Below are positions 6,566-7,925 of a DNA stretch of 7,925 nucleotides, in pieces (positions within the stretch are counted from its first letter, which is position 1; the number at the start of each line of letters is the position of its first letter). Below the pieces are notes generated by a model. The model saw nothing but the letters and a program-made list of their open reading frames with translations. It had not been told where the DNA came from and did no database searches. Location: assembly GCA_013362195.1 (NCBI GenBank), contig JABFWM010000298.1, positions 1-7,925 of the forward strand, in the 5' to 3' direction. Source of the stretch: Acidobacteriota bacterium (GTDB lineage Bacteria > Acidobacteriota > Vicinamibacteria > Vicinamibacterales > 2-12-FULL-66-21). The position numbers were made by a program, and so were the translations under genes.

Positions 6566-6593
6566 ATCGTAGCACAACATATAGGGGCATCAA
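6566..6593 (-). promoter_or_regulatory. Candidate sigma70-type promoter for the glycosyltransferase operon
   Basis: On the minus strand TTGATG (6593-6588) is followed by a 16-bp spacer and TACGAT (6571-6566), matching the consensus at four of six bases in each hexamer. Transcription would begin only a few bases before the GTG at 6557, giving an almost leaderless message. An alternative is TTGAGG (6608-6603) with TATATG (6583-6578) and a 19-bp spacer, which would leave a leader of about 14 nt. I cannot choose between them. Confidence 0.4.
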
Positions 6594-6612
6594 GTCCTTA
6601 TACCTCAATAAA

Positions 6613-6642
6613 TTGACACGAAATCGAGGCGCGTGTTAGTTT
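6613..6642 (+). promoter_or_regulatory. Candidate sigma70-type promoter for the UDP-glucose dehydrogenase gene
   Basis: A perfect -35 hexamer TTGACA (6613-6618) is followed after 18 bp by TAGTTT (6637-6642), which keeps the three most conserved -10 positions (first T, second A, last T). The predicted start near 6649 gives a leader of about 29 nt containing a Shine-Dalgarno sequence. Confidence 0.5.
6616..6636. promoter_or_regulatory. Imperfect inverted repeat inside the dehydrogenase promoter
   Basis: ACACG (6616-6620) and CGTGT (6632-6636) are complementary arms separated by 11 bp; extending outward gives TGACACG/CGTGTTA with one mismatch. It spans the spacer between the -35 and -10 elements, where a dimeric repressor could block polymerase. 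Short dyads arise by chance, so this is only a candidate operator. Confidence 0.2.
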
Positions 6643-6663
6643 GAGGGGCTTGCTCGACCGTTC

Positions 6664-6668
6664 GGGAG
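6664..6668 (+). promoter_or_regulatory. Shine-Dalgarno of the UDP-glucose dehydrogenase gene
   Basis: GGGAG lies 9 nt before the ATG at 6678. It supports this ATG, after which the conserved MKIAVIGSGYVG nucleotide-binding N terminus begins directly. Confidence 0.6.
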
Positions 6669-6677
6669 TGACCACGG

Positions 6678-7925
6678 ATGAAAATCGCCGTCATTGGCAG
6701 CGGCTACGTCGGACTCGTCGCGGGTGCGTGTCTTGCCGAAAACGGCAATGACGTGGTGTGCGTCGACAAGGACGCCGCCAAGGTCCGCATGCTGCAGCGC
6801 GGGCGCATTCCCATCTACGAGCCCGGGCTCGAGGAGATGGTCCGCCGCAATCGCGCCGAACAGCGGTTGACGTTCACGACCAATCTTCCGCGTGCCGTCC
6901 GCGGCTCGCAAATCATCTTCATTGCGGTCGGGACGCCGACGGGGGAGGACGGGTCGGCGGATCTGCGGCACGTGCTCGAGGTCGCGCGCGAGATCGGCAA
7001 GACGATGAACGGCTACCGGGTGATCGTCGACAAGAGCACCGTGCCGGTGGGCACCGCCGAGCGGGTGCGGGAAGTGATCCGCAAGGAGACGTCGCATCCG
7101 TTCAGCGTGGTGAGCAATCCCGAGTTCCTCAAGCAGGGCGCCGCCATCGACGACTTCATGAAGCCCGATCGCGTCGTGATCGGCGCCGAGGATTCGCGCG
7201 CGGCGGAGATCATGAAAGAGCTGTATGCGCCGTTCACGCGGACGGGCGCGCCGATCATGATGATGGACTGCGCGAGCGCCGAGCTGTGCAAGTATGCGGC
7301 GAATGCGATGCTCGCCACCCGCATCTCGTTCATGAACGAGGTCGCAAACGTGTGCGAGCTGGTCGGCGCGGACGTCGACCAGGTGCGCCGCGCCGTGGCC
7401 TCGGACCGCCGCATCGGCGCGTCGTTCCTCTTTCCCGGCGTCGGCTATGGCGGGAGCTGCTTCCCGAAAGACGTCAAGGCCATGCTGAAGTTCGCGTCCG
7501 CGAAGAGCTACGAGTTCCAGATCCTGAAGGCGGTCGAGCAGGTCAACGACCGGCAGAAGGTCCGCCTGCTCGCGAAGATGCAGAAGCACTTCGGCTCGCT
7601 CGCCGGCAAGACGATCGCGGTGTGGGGCCTGTCGTTCAAGCCGAAGACGGACGACATGCGCGAAGCGCCGGCGGTTCCGCTGATCACGGGTCTGCTCGAC
7701 GCCGGCGCGGACGTCCGCGCCTACGATCCGGAAGCGATGAAGGTGGCGCGCACGATCTTTGGATCGAGGGTGCACTTCGCCGAGAAAGGCTACGAGGCGC
7801 TGAAAGGGGCCGATGCCCTCACGATCGTGACGGAGTGGAACGAATTCCGCGAGCCCGACTTCCAGCGGATCAAGAAGCTGCTCAAGTCGCCGGTCATTTT
7901 CGACGGACGCAACATCTACAACCCG
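6678..7925 (+). CDS. ugd: UDP-glucose 6-dehydrogenase (runs off right edge, 416 residues visible)
   Basis: Cytosolic enzyme that oxidises UDP-glucose to UDP-glucuronate with two NAD+, supplying an acidic sugar donor for polysaccharide. Domains in order: N-terminal NAD-binding Rossmann fold with GSGYVG (7-12) and Asp30 after the second strand; VGTPTGEDGSADL (84-96); DKSTVPVGT (118-126); SNPEFLKQGAAIDDF (146-160) with Glu149; the central helical dimerisation domain with LCKYAANA (203-210, Lys205, Asn209); the catalytic loop GVGYGGSCFPKD (254-265) with nucleophile Cys261 and Asp265; and the C-terminal UDP-binding domain with GLSFKPKTDDMREAP (317-331). It ends in FDGRNIYNP at the edge, so about 15-30 residues are missing. 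All catalytic residues expected for the family are present. The relative NDP-mannose/GDP-mannose dehydrogenases share this fold, but the Cys261 loop and C-terminal motifs fit the UDP-glucose enzymes better. It is divergent from the glycosyltransferase operon, which suggests joint regulation of precursor supply and assembly. Confidence 0.95.
   Translation, partial: MKIAVIGSGYVGLVAGACLAENGNDVVCVDKDAAKVRMLQRGRIPIYEPGLEEMVRRNRAEQRLTFTTNLPRAVRGSQIIFIAVGTPTGEDGSADLRHVLEVAREIGKTMNGYRVIVDKSTVPVGTAERVREVIRKETSHPFSVVSNPEFLKQGAAIDDFMKPDRVVIGAEDSRAAEIMKELYAPFTRTGAPIMMMDCASAELCKYAANAMLATRISFMNEVANVCELVGADVDQVRRAVASDRRIGASFLFPGVGYGGSCFPKDVKAMLKFASAKSYEFQILKAVEQVNDRQKVRLLAKMQKHFGSLAGKTIAVWGLSFKPKTDDMREAPAVPLITGLLDAGADVRAYDPEAMKVARTIFGSRVHFAEKGYEALKGADALTIVTEWNEFREPDFQRIKKLLKSPVIFDGRNIYNP

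Larger units (their letters stand above)
6558..6677. promoter_or_regulatory. Divergent intergenic region between the glycosyltransferase operon and the UDP-glucose dehydrogenase gene
   Basis: These 120 bp are the only clearly non-coding stretch and are visibly richer in A and T than the surrounding genes, particularly 6575-6618. They must hold the start signals for both the minus-strand operon and the plus-strand dehydrogenase. Candidate promoter elements in both directions are listed separately. I see no tRNA, small open reading frame or terminator here. Confidence 0.75.

Noticed and set aside
184..6572. A near-continuous series of long plus-strand open frames opposite the glycosyltransferase genes (for example 2357-4402, 1269-2396, 4357-5487, 5478-6572, 184-1041)
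   Set aside because: Their products are Arg/His/Asp/Ala-rich with no recognisable motif, and each lies antisense to a gene with full family signatures. High GC removes stop codons from the opposite strand, so these are shadows.
6636..7775. 379-codon minus-strand open frame opposite the UDP-glucose dehydrogenase
   Set aside because: The plus strand encodes a complete set of dehydrogenase motifs; the antisense product is rich in Arg, His and Asp with no family features.

Overview
This is a high-GC (roughly two thirds G+C by eye) bacterial window carrying part of a cell-surface polysaccharide locus. The taxon cannot be fixed from sequence alone. The GC content, the GTG starts and the style of the glycosyltransferases would fit an environmental lineage such as Acidobacteriota or a deltaproteobacterial-type group; this is a low-confidence inference.

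Layout: from about 6557 leftwards to position 1, the minus strand carries six closely packed genes read in one direction. In transcription order they are: a GT4 glycosyltransferase (6557-5445), a second GT4 (5448-4339), a GT2 glycosyltransferase (4342-3524), a third GT4 of the mannosyltransferase type (3490-2372), a fourth, more divergent GT4 with an unusual repetitive C-terminal tail (2375-936), and the N-terminal two thirds of a membrane polyprenyl-phosphate sugar-phosphate transferase (939 to beyond the left edge). Four of the five junctions are 4-nt stop/start overlaps (ATGA or GTGA) and the fifth is a 33-nt gap, so the set looks like one translationally coupled operon. A 120-bp, comparatively AT-rich divergent intergenic region (6558-6677) separates it from a plus-strand UDP-glucose 6-dehydrogenase gene (6678 to beyond the right edge).

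How the genes work together: the dehydrogenase makes UDP-glucuronate, an activated acidic sugar. The polyprenyl-phosphate transferase loads the first sugar-phosphate onto the lipid carrier at the inner face of the cytoplasmic membrane. The five glycosyltransferases would then extend that lipid-linked unit. No flippase, polymerase, chain-length regulator or export gene is visible; if present they lie outside the window. Donor and acceptor sugars cannot be read from the sequence.

The most unusual feature is a 261-bp in-frame tandem repeat (945-1205; 75-bp unit, three full copies and one 36-bp copy). It forms the last ~87 residues of the 2375-936 glycosyltransferase, and its last copy supplies the Shine-Dalgarno sequence of the next gene. 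Otherwise the window looks like an ordinary exopolysaccharide gene cluster, and I see no evidence of a wholly new system. Nearly every base is coding; the only gene-free stretch is the divergent promoter region.
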